From Ignavibacteriota bacterium (GTDB taxonomy: Bacteria > Bacteroidota > Ignavibacteria > Ignavibacteriales > Ignavibacteriaceae): 64,000 nucleotides of DNA. Below are positions 1-9,251 of this stretch, one piece after another (the first letter of the stretch is position 1; each line of letters starts with the position of its first letter). The position numbers and the translations under genes are program-made. Under the pieces are notes generated by a model that saw only the letters and a program-made list of their open reading frames with translations, was not told where the DNA came from and searched no databases. The DNA lies in contig CP053446.1 in NCBI GenBank assembly GCA_013285405.1, positions 2,837,001-2,901,000 of the forward strand, read 5' to 3'.

Positions 1-812
1 CTTCCTTTTGTAATTGATCTCTCAACCATTACACTTGGAGAAAGATTACTTGCGTTATCATCCTGTGTTGATTGTCTTTGCTTCAATGTTTCGCCCTCGT
101 AACCATAAGCTATGTAAGTAGAATTTAATTTTTGTCCAAGCTCAACAAGTCTGTCATCGTACGGAGTCGGGATATGAGCGATGTGACAGTCGCTGTCAAT
201 ATTTAAATATTTTCCATTTGCAAGATCAGCACCATTTTTCCAAAAAGTTTGAACTCCTTCATTATAGTTACCACAAAAAATTGTATTTACTATTATATCT
301 TTATTGCGAGCTGATTTGCATGCATCCTTGTAATCCTTTTCTCCCTGGTCGAATGGTTCATTTCCTGCAATGAATATTACTTTATAATTATTATCATCTT
401 TATTCCATTTTAAATCTCGTAGAGCTTCTGAAATTACGGTTCCACAATATTCACTTCCTCCGTTTGTTTTGAGATTGAATAATTCTTCCGAGATTTTATC
501 AAGATCATTTGTAAAGGGAGTGATAAGTCTTACATAACCTTCCATTGATGAAAGTCCGTCATTCCCGTATTCATACAATGCAACTGAAAGATTTGTTTTT
601 TTACCATTGCATTTTGAACGGGACATTTCATTTACAATTTTCCAGAGTTGAGTTTTAGCCTGGTCAATTAATCCATCCATACTGTTACTTGTGTCCAGAA
701 GAATGGCAAGCTGAATATTGCTGCTGGTTGGGTTTGAGTTTGATTTTGCAACATCCCCGAAAAGTGTGAAACTGATAAGAAAGCAAATGAACATAATTAA
801 TGAGCTTTTCAT
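1..812 (-). CDS. Secreted von Willebrand factor A domain protein (C-terminus beyond window)
   Basis: The reading frame opens with ATG at 812-810 and runs off the left edge without a stop, giving about 270 residues. The first ~20 residues (MKSSLIMFICFLISFTLFGD) are a signal peptide, so the protein is exported. A VWA fold follows, with the metal-binding MIDAS motif DTSNSM around residue 41. Later text (VIFIAGNEPFDQG) fits the central strand and loop of a VWA domain. VWA proteins bind partners through a coordinated divalent metal; the partner here is unknown. The gene stands alone, and its upstream neighbour on the same strand is about 160 bp away. The domain call is firm; any role is open because the C-terminus is missing. 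Confidence 0.8.
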   Translation of the reverse strand, partial: MKSSLIMFICFLISFTLFGDVAKSNSNPTSSNIQLAILLDTSNSMDGLIDQAKTQLWKIVNEMSRSKCNGKKTNLSVALYEYGNDGLSSMEGYVRLITPFTNDLDKISEELFNLKTNGGSEYCGTVISEALRDLKWNKDDNNYKVIFIAGNEPFDQGEKDYKDACKSARNKDIIVNTIFCGNYNEGVQTFWKNGADLANGKYLNIDSDCHIAHIPTPYDDRLVELGQKLNSTYIAYGYEGETLKQRQSTQDDNASNLSPSVMVERSITKG

Positions 813-971
813 TTTTAACTCCTTAATGAGTGATGAAATTTATTTTGTTGAGGGTTTAACTATTCAGGAAGGGAAAAGTTCCATGATGAGTTGGAATGAA
901 AAGACGAAATATTTTTATATTAAATTTATGAAAATTAGAGAGGTTAAAAAGTATCAATAGCGCTTGGATAA

Positions 972-1475
972 TTAAATTACTGATATACCAATGGTAATAT
1001 AGAATAATAAGGGCCATCCAAAAGTGGTGTGTATCCCACTTTCTAATTCCAATGATAATTTGTTATTCAATTCAAAAAGATAAAAACCATTTAAGCCTAA
1101 GAAGGGTGCAGGTGCAAAATTTAAATCATAAGTAGCTAAGGCTAACCCTGCACAACCAGCTATAAATAAATTCCTGTATAATCTGATTTCGGGTCCAAAT
1201 TTTGCGTATGGAAGGAAATATACATTATAATCATCAGAATGTTTATAAGTAATAATTAAAGTATTTATTCCTAGCTCAAATGCTAAGTCAACCTTAACGT
1301 TGTATGATGAACGATCAAAACCACTTGAACGGTAACTTAAATTTATAAATGGATATCTAAATTCATCATAATTGCTTAAGAGATCTACATAACCAAGAGA
1401 CAATCGAAACCTGGATAATCTTTGATAACTATCTTTTTCTATACAAGTATTCTCCTGAGCGAAAGTAATGCTCAA
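972..1475 (-). CDS. Small exported beta-rich protein, possible outer-membrane barrel
   Basis: About 167 residues if the only canonical start in the open frame, TTG at 1475-1473, is used. The pattern of alternating hydrophobic residues with many Tyr and Phe and a terminal ISVI strand suggests a small beta barrel; no family was recognised. Oddly, the frame remains open upstream. From an ATA-AAG at 1514-1509 it encodes a convincing signal peptide ending in ITFAQ, with a G-rich stretch just before it, but there is no ATG, GTG or TTG before the upstream stop. Either a rare ATA start is used, a start-codon mutation has occurred, or translation begins at TTG and the protein lacks most of its signal. 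A real gene is likely; its function is unknown. Confidence 0.55.
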   Translation of the reverse strand: MSITFAQENTCIEKDSYQRLSRFRLSLGYVDLLSNYDEFRYPFINLSYRSSGFDRSSYNVKVDLAFELGINTLIITYKHSDDYNVYFLPYAKFGPEIRLYRNLFIAGCAGLALATYDLNFAPAPFLGLNGFYLFELNNKLSLELESGIHTTFGWPLLFYITIGISVI

Positions 1476-1625
1476 ACAACTTAAAATGAAAAATATTTCG
1501 ATATGATACTTTATATATCCCCCAGTTAGAAAATTATTTTGTATTTACCCTTCATACTCCTTCGACATCTAAGTCTCATTCCTATTCTTTGCATATATAA
1601 CGGATATAATAGGCAGTTCAAGTTT

Positions 1626-3170
1626 CTATTTTTTACTACTTACTATTTTTTTATAGTTTTTAAAATAGTCCTGCTGCTTTTCTCGTGCGTGACAATTAAC
1701 GCAATCTTGTTCGATGAAAGATTCTTCAAGCTGAATAGGATGAATAAATTCTATTCCGTTAATAGAAACATTTTCTTTACCATCGGGCGTTACCTGCGAA
1801 ATAATCGTATGGCAAAGGTTGCAATCTTTTCTGATCACTCTTCCTTCTTCACTTACATGTTTATTATCGTGGCAGCGGAAACATCCTGTATCGTATAAAT
1901 GCGAAATATGGTTCGGGAATCCTCGCCAGCTCACGTTCATTGTAGGAAAATAATTCCGGCTGTAAATTTTTTGTATCTCTTCAATACTTTTTTCAATAGA
2001 AGGCAATTGAGTTTTATAAACTTCCGGATAATTGTATTGATAAAAATTATGCATAGAAATTCTGATACTATCCAGAGCAATCTCCTTTTTGGAATACCTG
2101 GTCTCCAAGATATCAACTGCAACACTTTTAATAAATGGTAGAGTTTTATCAATCCGATCCAGAGACAATGAAAGATTTACAGATTTATCCGCTGGATTAT
2201 ATATATGCGATGGTCTGTTATGGCAATCTATACAATCCATAGTTCTGCGGTTTTCTTCAGGGACATCTTTCTCATTGAAATCAATTTCAGTGCTTCGGTA
2301 AATTATTTCTTTACCTTCGCTATTAATTTGTTTTACCCAGGGAATTACATTTCGTTTTTCGTCAAGGTGAATATATTCAATTTTGTTAGCAATGTTCATA
2401 TGCCAGTGAATTCCCTCTGCACGACCAAGTTCAGAATTTCCACCGCCAATTTTAAGAAGCATTGCTATCGAAGATTTTGTATTTGCTTCATCATACAAAA
2501 AATAATCTGACTTATATTTTATTTCTGAGAAAAAATGACCAGGCGAATGGCATTGTTCGCAAGTTCCCTCAGCGGGTCTCAATTCGTGAACCGGTGTTGG
2601 AATCGGACGTGAATATTTATTGAACAATACTGAATAAACCTGATAAGCACCGGAGATTTTTGATTTTACAAACCAATCTGCACCTGAACCAATATGACAG
2701 CCGACGCAGCCAACTCTTGAGTGAGGAGAGGAAAGATATGCTGTGTATTCTGGTTCCATAACTTCATGACAAATCGTACCGCAGAATTCATCCGATTCAG
2801 AATATTCGAATGCTTTATAACTACCAAATGCAGAAAAGAAAATCAGAAGCAATGTTCCAACCGTAAAGAATGTAACAGCTCTTCTTTGTTTAATATCGTT
2901 AAGATCTATAACTAAAAATTTTCCGCTTCGTTCAAGTCCTCTTTTTATTCTTCTTCTTTCACGGATGATTCCATAAGCAATAAGCAGCAATCCGAAAATC
3001 AGTATTGCTGGTAAAATGATAAAGGTTATTATTCCAAGATATGGATTTGATTCACCGCTGAATATATCCAGGATGAAAAGAAAAATTATAAGTCCAAAGC
3101 TTATTGCGGCAATACCTGCACCGGTGAGTGTTACCGGATTGTAAACTACGGGAGGGAATAATTTTTTCAT
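1626..3170 (-). CDS. NapC/NirT-like membrane heptaheme cytochrome c
   Basis: 514 residues. Three hydrophobic helices (about 13-37, 45-68 and 98-118) precede a periplasmic region with seven heme sites. The first is CGTICH at 130-135, a CX3CH spacing. Six standard CXXCH sites follow at about 155, 204, 313, 430, 450 and 490. The order 'helix, FCxxxCHxxM, then CVGCH' resembles NapC/NirT/NrfH quinol dehydrogenases, which pass electrons from menaquinol to periplasmic partners; this protein is longer and has more hemes. It is the last gene of a three-gene cytochrome operon, 43 bp after the 13-heme/cytochrome b fusion. Likely role: membrane anchor and electron relay. The family call is good; the partner and direction of electron flow are inferred. 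Confidence 0.85.
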   Translation of the reverse strand: MKKLFPPVVYNPVTLTGAGIAAISFGLIIFLFILDIFSGESNPYLGIITFIILPAILIFGLLLIAYGIIRERRRIKRGLERSGKFLVIDLNDIKQRRAVTFFTVGTLLLIFFSAFGSYKAFEYSESDEFCGTICHEVMEPEYTAYLSSPHSRVGCVGCHIGSGADWFVKSKISGAYQVYSVLFNKYSRPIPTPVHELRPAEGTCEQCHSPGHFFSEIKYKSDYFLYDEANTKSSIAMLLKIGGGNSELGRAEGIHWHMNIANKIEYIHLDEKRNVIPWVKQINSEGKEIIYRSTEIDFNEKDVPEENRRTMDCIDCHNRPSHIYNPADKSVNLSLSLDRIDKTLPFIKSVAVDILETRYSKKEIALDSIRISMHNFYQYNYPEVYKTQLPSIEKSIEEIQKIYSRNYFPTMNVSWRGFPNHISHLYDTGCFRCHDNKHVSEEGRVIRKDCNLCHTIISQVTPDGKENVSINGIEFIHPIQLEESFIEQDCVNCHAREKQQDYFKNYKKIVSSKK

Positions 3171-3213
3171 ACAAACAACCTGAAATATTTTTTGTTATGA
3201 AAAGAAAAAATAA

Positions 3214-5388
3214 TTATGACTTTTCCCCGGAATCTTCTGATTCTGCTTTAAGTTTTTCTTCTTCTGCTTTTGCAATTTTTTCCAGTTCAAGAGCATGTTC
3301 TTCAGCCATTTCACCTTCGGTCAACGTTCCTTTCCACCAGGCAAGACTCATTGGGTAAACATCAGGATTAAATATTACGAAGTAGAAATGCCAGATAACT
3401 ATGGCAAGGAATGCAAGCCATGCTTCATAATAATGAATTGTTCTTGCAATATCCCATCCAAGTTTCGTAATCAAACCCATAAAATAATTATTGAACCACA
3501 TAATTATTCCGGTAGCTGACATTACAATAGTTCCCCAGATCAATGCCCAGTACTCAGCTTTTTCAACATAGCTAAATCTATCCAGCTTTGGTTTTATTTT
3601 TGAAATTCCGAGATTAAATCTGGCAACGTCAATAGCATCTCGGATATCCTGGTATTTTGGAAGAAGATCTTTAATGAGCTGTCTGCCTCGTGTTGTAAAA
3701 GAAATGTAATAGATATGATATAAGCTGATACCAACCATTACACAAGCAGAAATTCTGTGTATGAGGCTTCTGTATTCAAATGCATCACTGCTGAAATCTC
3801 TGATATGCCTTGCCCACCAGGCATTCGGATAACTTAACATAAATCCGGTTACTACGAGCAGCATAAAACTAATCGCCATAGTCGCGTGCTGCAATCTTTC
3901 ATTAACAGTCATTCGAAGATATAATCTGTGACTGTGTCTTTCTTCTCTTATCAAACCTCTTTGCTTCATCTTTTTAATTTTTGATTTTCTGAAGAAGTCA
4001 AAGGTGTTATGAACAAACATCAATCCAATAACAACGAATATCAAAGTAATGTACATCCGCGCAATGAAGAAGATTATCGGTTCACTTTCTTCTTGTCTTG
4101 TAATGTGAATTTTTCCTACTGTAAATCTTTCATTCGCACCAGGATGACAACCGCCGCAAGTCTTAACTAAATTAGCTTTGTTTACAGTAGATGTCGGATC
4201 TGAAGATGGTTTAATATTGTGAGCACCATGACAACTTGCACAATTAGCTGCCGAGACTGATCCACCTTCAACAGCTAATCCATGATAGCTGTCAGTAAAA
4301 GTTTCAAACCTGTCGCTTGATAATCCATATTTATCAGACAGCCTGACTGAATTGTGACAAGGTGAACAGACTTCTCTGGAAAGATTTAGAAATGCAACAG
4401 GAGATTTTGGATCATCTTTTTTTAGGATATTGTGTTCTCCATGACAATCAGTACAAACCGGTGCATCTTTTACTCCTTTCATCGCTACAATACCATGTAT
4501 GCTTTGCGAATACTCTTTCGCAATTTCGGTATGACATTTACCGCAGGTTGAAGGTATATTTTGTTTGAAAGTTGGAGAGCTATTGTTTGTACTTTTAAGT
4601 ACTTCATGCGAGTTATGACAATCAATACAAGTTGCGGCATCAGGATTGCCTGAATTCAATGCGGAACCATGAACACTCTTTTCGTACATTGTTATAAATC
4701 CGGCAGTAACAGATGTTCTTGCTCTAACTTCCGGCGAATCCAGATGACAGGATAAACATAATTTTTCCTGAGCAATTTTTATATCTACAAGGTTCTCTCC
4801 ATCATGAACTTTTGCAATCGGGTTTTTATGACAGGTTAAACAATTTGGTGCACCCTGCATTCCATCTTTGAAAGACTTGAAATGCTCTGATGCTAGATAT
4901 TTATTTTCTACTTTTGAGTGACATTGACCGCAGGATTTAGGCAGATTTTCCGTACTCCATTTAGCGCCAGGTTTAGTCGGGTTCTGAGCATAATGATAGT
5001 CGTGACAGGACAAACAATTTACATCTTTTCCTTTTTCATTTCCGGTTGCTTTTAACAAACGCGGATGGAATAAATGTTTTACAATTTCTTTCTGATGACA
5101 GCTTGTACAATTTTTTGGTGTTAGATTATCGCTGTGTGGTATTTCTTCGGCATCAAAATTTGTATGGCACGAAATACATTTCAATTTAGAATGGCTTGCA
5201 GAATTGAATTTATCACCGCTTACAAAAATTGAAACCTCTTTATCATTTTTCTCCATAGTAAATGTGTCATCATCGTGACACATCAGGCAGTCATCATTGG
5301 ATTGTGCAAATCCATTCAAGAATAAAAAAAGAAAAACACCCATTGTTAATATGAGTGTTCTTTGCTTACATAAAGGTTTGTTCATCAA
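3214..5388 (-). CDS. 13-heme cytochrome c fused to a cytochrome b domain (CbcL-like)
   Basis: 724 residues. A signal peptide (to about residue 29) leads into a periplasmic domain with thirteen CXXCH motifs between residues 34 and 415 (CLMCH first, CGGCH last). A membrane domain at roughly 440-675 has about five helices and His residues placed as in the diheme b subunits of Ni-hydrogenases and formate dehydrogenases (RLQHAT, LIHRIS, SLYHIY, TIHYYE, VIWHFY). The tail is acidic and Lys/Glu-rich. The layout matches the Geobacter CbcL idea: a b-type menaquinol oxidase fused to a multiheme wire, but with more c hemes than I recall for CbcL. It sits 25 bp after a monoheme cytochrome gene and before the heptaheme gene. 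A menaquinol-oxidising electron conduit is the best inference; substrate reduction in the reverse direction is also possible. Confidence 0.88.
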   Translation of the reverse strand: MMNKPLCKQRTLILTMGVFLFLFLNGFAQSNDDCLMCHDDDTFTMEKNDKEVSIFVSGDKFNSASHSKLKCISCHTNFDAEEIPHSDNLTPKNCTSCHQKEIVKHLFHPRLLKATGNEKGKDVNCLSCHDYHYAQNPTKPGAKWSTENLPKSCGQCHSKVENKYLASEHFKSFKDGMQGAPNCLTCHKNPIAKVHDGENLVDIKIAQEKLCLSCHLDSPEVRARTSVTAGFITMYEKSVHGSALNSGNPDAATCIDCHNSHEVLKSTNNSSPTFKQNIPSTCGKCHTEIAKEYSQSIHGIVAMKGVKDAPVCTDCHGEHNILKKDDPKSPVAFLNLSREVCSPCHNSVRLSDKYGLSSDRFETFTDSYHGLAVEGGSVSAANCASCHGAHNIKPSSDPTSTVNKANLVKTCGGCHPGANERFTVGKIHITRQEESEPIIFFIARMYITLIFVVIGLMFVHNTFDFFRKSKIKKMKQRGLIREERHSHRLYLRMTVNERLQHATMAISFMLLVVTGFMLSYPNAWWARHIRDFSSDAFEYRSLIHRISACVMVGISLYHIYYISFTTRGRQLIKDLLPKYQDIRDAIDVARFNLGISKIKPKLDRFSYVEKAEYWALIWGTIVMSATGIIMWFNNYFMGLITKLGWDIARTIHYYEAWLAFLAIVIWHFYFVIFNPDVYPMSLAWWKGTLTEGEMAEEHALELEKIAKAEEEKLKAESEDSGEKS

Positions 5389-5413
5389 ATTTATAAATTG
5401 ATTGAGAAGTTGA

Positions 5414-5764
5414 TCAGCTATCTTTTACAGTTTTCAAAGTAAAAAGCCAATTGACAAGATTATTTAGTTCCTCTTCTGTTCCTTTGAATTTTGTTTTATG
5501 TTCTTTATCGTTAATCTTTGCTTCTTTCAATAAATATGATTTTATAAGATGTGCATCGCCAACAGTACCAACGTTTGAAAGATCAGTAGCATCATCCTTC
5601 TTTGAAGTAATATCCATTGAAGTTACTGTATGGCAGTTATTACATTTTGCGTCAATGAATATATTCTTTCCATCAATTTCCTTATCCTGTGCAAACGAGA
5701 AAGCGATTGCAAATAAACCAATGATTGCTGATATAAACAACATGAAGAAAAATGTATTTTTCAT
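5414..5764 (-). CDS. Small periplasmic monoheme cytochrome c
   Basis: 116 residues with a signal peptide of about 25 residues ending FSFAQ and one heme site, CNNCHT, about 15 residues into the mature protein. A C-terminal segment ending NLVNWLFTLK is typical of the last helix of small class I cytochromes. The first Met after the heme site (TSMDI) lies very close to it, so the sixth heme ligand is uncertain. It is the first gene of the cytochrome operon, followed at 25 bp by the 13-heme/cytochrome b fusion, so it is probably a soluble electron shuttle for that complex. Confidence 0.85.
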   Translation of the reverse strand: MKNTFFFMLFISAIIGLFAIAFSFAQDKEIDGKNIFIDAKCNNCHTVTSMDITSKKDDATDLSNVGTVGDAHLIKSYLLKEAKINDKEHKTKFKGTEEELNNLVNWLFTLKTVKDS

Positions 5765-5884
5765 TTTATTATCCCTTTGTTTTTTGCTTTTTTAATTAAG
5801 AAAATTAGTTGCCAATTGCTAACAAAGACAATACCACTGCAAAGCTTAAAGAAAATAGGGCGTGTTAAGTTACTTCCTCAATCA

Positions 5885-5906
5885 AACTTCTCGTTAATGA
5901 GAAGTT
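5885..5906. promoter_or_regulatory. Perfect 8-bp inverted repeat upstream of the cytochrome operon
   Basis: AACTTCTC and GAGAAGTT face each other across a 6-base spacer, about 120 bp upstream of the monoheme cytochrome start and about 50 bp after the 44-codon reading frame. There is no T run on either side, so it is not a good intrinsic terminator. It could be an operator for the cytochrome operon or an RNA hairpin; nothing else in the sequence decides this. Confidence 0.35.
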
Positions 5907-5955
5907 CAAACACCAATATTTTGCATATTTTAGAAAGAAATATACACTACTTAGA

Positions 5956-6090
5956 CTAATAATTTGTGCTTACTACTTTCTCCATCAAGTGTTCAGGTTT
6001 TTTATTATGTTCAATAAGAATGGGTGAAAAAGTATGAATCAGTTCAATATCCGGTTTTGATTTTTCGTCAGTGATTATTACTTCATTCAT
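5956..6090 (-). CDS. Possible 44-residue small protein after the response regulator
   Basis: An ATG frame of 44 codons begins 27 bp after the stop of the NtrC-like regulator and lies on the same strand. It starts MNEVIITDEKSKPDIELI, is not hydrophobic and shows no known motif. The spacing would suit an operon partner of the two-component genes, but there is no clear ribosome site and the frame is short enough to arise by chance. Listed as a candidate only. Confidence 0.3.
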   Translation of the reverse strand: MNEVIITDEKSKPDIELIHTFSPILIEHNKKPEHLMEKVVSTNY

Positions 6091-6117
6091 TAAATATACT
6101 TTTCAGGATTTCACTTA

Positions 6118-7473
6118 TTAAATCTGAATGTCAAGTTCTTTCATCTTCCTGTAAAGAGTGGAAAGACCAACCTGTAGTGTCTCTGCAGTTTTTTCTTTAT
6201 TGAATTCATTTGCTTCAAGCGCGCGGATAATAATCTCTTTTTCAAATCTTTTTACTGAATCATCAAGTGAGCCGGAAGGTGAGTAATCAGAATGATCTGA
6301 AGGAGATTGAAATTGTACTGGCAGATGATTCATAGCAATAAAATCCTCATTACAAAAAATTACAGCTCTTTCGATTACGTTTTCTAGTTCACGAATTTCA
6401 CCTTTCCATTCGTGATTCATCAATGCTCTCATTGCGTCATTAGATATTCCTTTGATATTCTTATTCATCTGTTTTCTGTATTTATTCAAGAAATGATCAG
6501 CGAGCAGCGGAATATCTCCATCACGTTCTTTTAAAGATGGTAAGTGAATATCAACTACATTAAGTCTGTAAAATAAATCTTCTCTGAATTTTCCCTGTAC
6601 AACATATTCCTGGAGGTTTCTATTTGTTGATGCAATGAATCTTACATTTACAGGAAGAGAAACAGTTGTACCTACGGGAGTATATTCTTTCTCCTGAATT
6701 GCTCTTAAAAGTTTTACCTGAAGTTGCGGCGGCATTTCACTAATCTCATCGAGGAATAAGGTTCCAGCCTCTGCTGCTTTTATAAAGCCTTCTTTATCGC
6801 TGATCGCACCTGTGAAAGCACCTTTCTTGTGACCAAATAATTCACTCTCGATAAGGTTTTCAGAAATCGCTCCACAATTTAAAGCGATAAATGGTTTGTT
6901 AGATCTTTTTGAATTGTAATGAAGAGCTTTGGCAACGAGTTCTTTTCCGGTACCGCTGTTACCCGAAATCAGAACGGTACTATCTGTGTCAGCTACTGCT
7001 TTTATCATTTCAAAAATCTGCTGTATAGCCGGACTCTTCCCGATAATATTTGTGTAATCATATTCACGCTGTAATTCTTTCCGGAGAATTCTGTTTTCAA
7101 GATGCAGATCGCGCATCTCAAATAATTTTTTAACTTTAATCAGGAGTTCATCAAATTCAACTGGCTTTAAAATGTAATCGCTGGCACCACCTCTGAGAGC
7201 AGCAATAGCAGTTTCCATAGAGCCGTATGCTGTAATCACAATCGTACTTGTCTGTAAATTCATTTTTTTAATCTCATCAAGCAATTCGATGCCCTTCATT
7301 TCAGGCATTTCTAAATCTGTGATTACCAGATCGAATGATGTTTCTTTGAGCATATCAAAAGCAACTTTACCATTCGCTGCTTCAGTTACTTCATATTTTT
7401 CTTTCGTCAGGATGTAAGAGAGAGATTCACGGATGATATCTTCATCATCAACTACTAAAATTTTTTCAGCCAT
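6118..7473 (-). CDS. NtrC-family sigma-54 response regulator
   Basis: 451 residues in three parts. The receiver domain (1-115) has the phospho-acceptor at about Asp53 (VITDLEMPEM) and Lys103 (ILKPVEF). The AAA+ domain (about 142-380) has Walker A GNSGTGKE (171-178), the sigma-54 contact loop GAFTGA (218-223) and Walker B LFLDE. A Fis-type helix-turn-helix occupies the C-terminus (EKTAETLQVGLSTLYRKMKE). This class binds upstream enhancers and remodels sigma-54 polymerase after phosphorylation. It lies 15 bp downstream of a PAS histidine kinase, its obvious partner. The cytochrome operon follows on the same strand and is a possible target, but I could not find a good -24/-12 promoter there. Confidence 0.93.
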   Translation of the reverse strand: MAEKILVVDDEDIIRESLSYILTKEKYEVTEAANGKVAFDMLKETSFDLVITDLEMPEMKGIELLDEIKKMNLQTSTIVITAYGSMETAIAALRGGASDYILKPVEFDELLIKVKKLFEMRDLHLENRILRKELQREYDYTNIIGKSPAIQQIFEMIKAVADTDSTVLISGNSGTGKELVAKALHYNSKRSNKPFIALNCGAISENLIESELFGHKKGAFTGAISDKEGFIKAAEAGTLFLDEISEMPPQLQVKLLRAIQEKEYTPVGTTVSLPVNVRFIASTNRNLQEYVVQGKFREDLFYRLNVVDIHLPSLKERDGDIPLLADHFLNKYRKQMNKNIKGISNDAMRALMNHEWKGEIRELENVIERAVIFCNEDFIAMNHLPVQFQSPSDHSDYSPSGSLDDSVKRFEKEIIIRALEANEFNKEKTAETLQVGLSTLYRKMKELDIQI

Positions 7474-7488
7474 CTTAAAATCCTCGTT

Positions 7489-8988
7489 TTAATTTCCTAT
7501 AGGAAGCTTAATTGTAAACTTAGTCCCAATCTCTGGTTTGCTGTCAACTTCAATATTACCTTGAAAACTTTTAATAATTCCATAACTAACCCACAATCCA
7601 AGACCTGTACCTTTTCCCTGCGTCTTTGTTGTAAAAAATGGTTCAAAGATTTTATTTAGATTTTCTTCTTTAATCCCGCTACCTGAATCAATAAATGTAA
7701 TAACCGCTTCATCATCAACCAACGCAGATTCGATGCTTATTCTTTTTTCTTGTTTATCGTTTTTGCTTTCATTAATTGCATCAATTGCATTCAATACAAT
7801 ATTTACGAAAACCTGCTCAAGTTGATCAGCAACAAGCGGGAGAGTAGGTAATTCTCGGCTTAATTTAACATCGAAAATTACATTTTTGGCTTTTGTACCA
7901 ACTCTGGTAATTTCAACAGCTTCCTTCAAACAATCATTAATATTTACTCTCTGAAGTTCAAAATTTGAAGGACGTGAAAAATCAACTAAGTCTTTAATTA
8001 TTTTTGAAATACGTGTTACCTGATTTTTAACGAGTGCTAATTTTTCTTTTATGAACACATCTTCGGTATTTCTTTCTGCAACCTGAACTAATGCTGAAAT
8101 GGATGCTAATGGATTACCAACTTCGTGAGCAACTCCGGCAGCTAAGGTACCGATGCTTTCCATTTTTTGAGTGTGAATTAATTGTTTTTCGAGTGTTCTT
8201 TTTTCACTCAAGTCGCGGTGAATTCCGAAATAGCCGGTAACATTTTGATCTTTGTCGAAGATAGGTGATATAAGTAGTTGTGTGAAGAATGGTTCGCCAT
8301 TTTTCTTCTTATCTTCAACTTCACCAAACCAAACCTTGCCGCCGGAAATAGTTTGCCACATTTTATCCCAGAATTTTTTTGGTAATTTACCGCTTCCAAA
8401 AATTCTTGGATTTCTTCCGAGCAATTCTTGCTTTGAATAACCACTCGTTTTGATGAACGCCGGATTCACATAAATCATTTTACCATTTAAATCTGTAATC
8501 AGGATCGGGTTTAAACTGCTTTCTACAATATTGAAGAATCGCTGCAGTTCTATATCCTTTACTTTATCTTTGGTGATATCTTTAACAATAGCAAAAACTA
8601 ATTCTCTTGTTTGTATTTCTGTAGAAAACTTGTAATAGGTAAATGAGATTTGAACATCAATGTCTTTATCTCCATTTATTATTTTAGTCTCAATTTCACC
8701 GACTTTACCAAAACTTATACTTTGGAAGAAAACGTTATTAACACTTTCACGATTGAAAATATCAATTAAGTCAAGAAAATTTGTTGGCTTCGGTTTAATA
8801 GATGATTTTATGTATTCGTCAGCCTTTGCGTTCATTCTTAGTATCTCGCCACGAATATCAAGAAGAAAATACATATCAGGTAGCGAATCAAAAATTTCGA
8901 AACCGAACATCGGATTTGAATCGGTCCGTCCTGATACTCCGGAGTCAGTTAGAACAGATTTGTTTTTAAAATTTCCAGATGAGTGCAT
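7489..8988 (-). CDS. Soluble PAS-domain sensor histidine kinase (NtrB-like)
   Basis: 499 residues. There is no membrane segment, so it is a cytoplasmic sensor. PAS-like regions occupy about 30-140 and 150-265; the second has the typical [13 protein letters not shown] and [13 protein letters not shown] text. A HisKA dimerisation region has the phosphorylatable His288 in [10 protein letters not shown]. The HATPase domain has N ([11 protein letters not shown]), G1 (DSGSGIKEE), F (FEPFFTTK) and G2 ([12 protein letters not shown]) boxes. It is the first gene of a pair with the sigma-54 response regulator 15 bp downstream. The PAS ligand cannot be told from sequence. Its start lies only about 60 bp from a duplicated asd end, the left border of the accessory island. 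Confidence 0.93.
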   Translation of the reverse strand: MHSSGNFKNKSVLTDSGVSGRTDSNPMFGFEIFDSLPDMYFLLDIRGEILRMNAKADEYIKSSIKPKPTNFLDLIDIFNRESVNNVFFQSISFGKVGEIETKIINGDKDIDVQISFTYYKFSTEIQTRELVFAIVKDITKDKVKDIELQRFFNIVESSLNPILITDLNGKMIYVNPAFIKTSGYSKQELLGRNPRIFGSGKLPKKFWDKMWQTISGGKVWFGEVEDKKKNGEPFFTQLLISPIFDKDQNVTGYFGIHRDLSEKRTLEKQLIHTQKMESIGTLAAGVAHEVGNPLASISALVQVAERNTEDVFIKEKLALVKNQVTRISKIIKDLVDFSRPSNFELQRVNINDCLKEAVEITRVGTKAKNVIFDVKLSRELPTLPLVADQLEQVFVNIVLNAIDAINESKNDKQEKRISIESALVDDEAVITFIDSGSGIKEENLNKIFEPFFTTKTQGKGTGLGLWVSYGIIKSFQGNIEVDSKPEIGTKFTIKLPIGN

Positions 8989-9049
8989 AATTGATTAATA
9001 AAAATTATGTTAAGCACTTTTGAAAGTTATATTCAATTAACTTGTCCAT

Positions 9050-9215
9050 CTACAAAATATCCTTAGCTTTCATTAATTCTGCACAAAGAATTGCACCACC
9101 TGCTGCACCTCTTACAATATTATGAGAGAGTATCACAAAACTGTAATCAAATATTTTGTCTTCACGCAATCTTCCAATTGACACAGCCATACCTTTATCC
9201 AAATTCCGTTGATGT
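9050..9215 (-). pseudogene. asd: Duplicated 3' fragment of asd (left island border)
   Basis: Read on the minus strand, this encodes the last ~55 residues of aspartate-semialdehyde dehydrogenase, from HQRNLDKGMAVSIG to AELMKAKDIL and a TAG at 9052-9050. Bases 9118-9215 are identical to 12752-12849 in the intact asd gene (98 of 98), and a few mismatches appear between 9053 and 9117. The fragment has no upstream part: homology stops abruptly at 9215, and the restriction endonuclease stop lies 37 bp further on. It marks either the old asd end displaced by an insertion or an end carried in by it. Confidence 0.88.
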
Positions 9216-9251
9216 ATTCCGAGAGGTGGAATGTGAAATGGATTTTTTTTC

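Noticed and set aside
1539..2510. Several plus-strand open frames opposite the heptaheme cytochrome
   Set aside because: They lie antisense to a gene with clear heme motifs, show no domain text, and lack start signals.
5821..5836. TGGTATTGTCTTTGTT on the minus strand as a sigma-54 promoter for the cytochrome operon
   Set aside because: The -24 GG is present but the -12 GC reads GT, and several other consensus positions differ; too weak to call.
9216..9251. Possible continued asd reading (NPFHIPPLGIHQ) upstream of the duplicated fragment
   Set aside because: It does not match the asd sequence at the same place and begins inside the gap after the endonuclease stop; probably chance.
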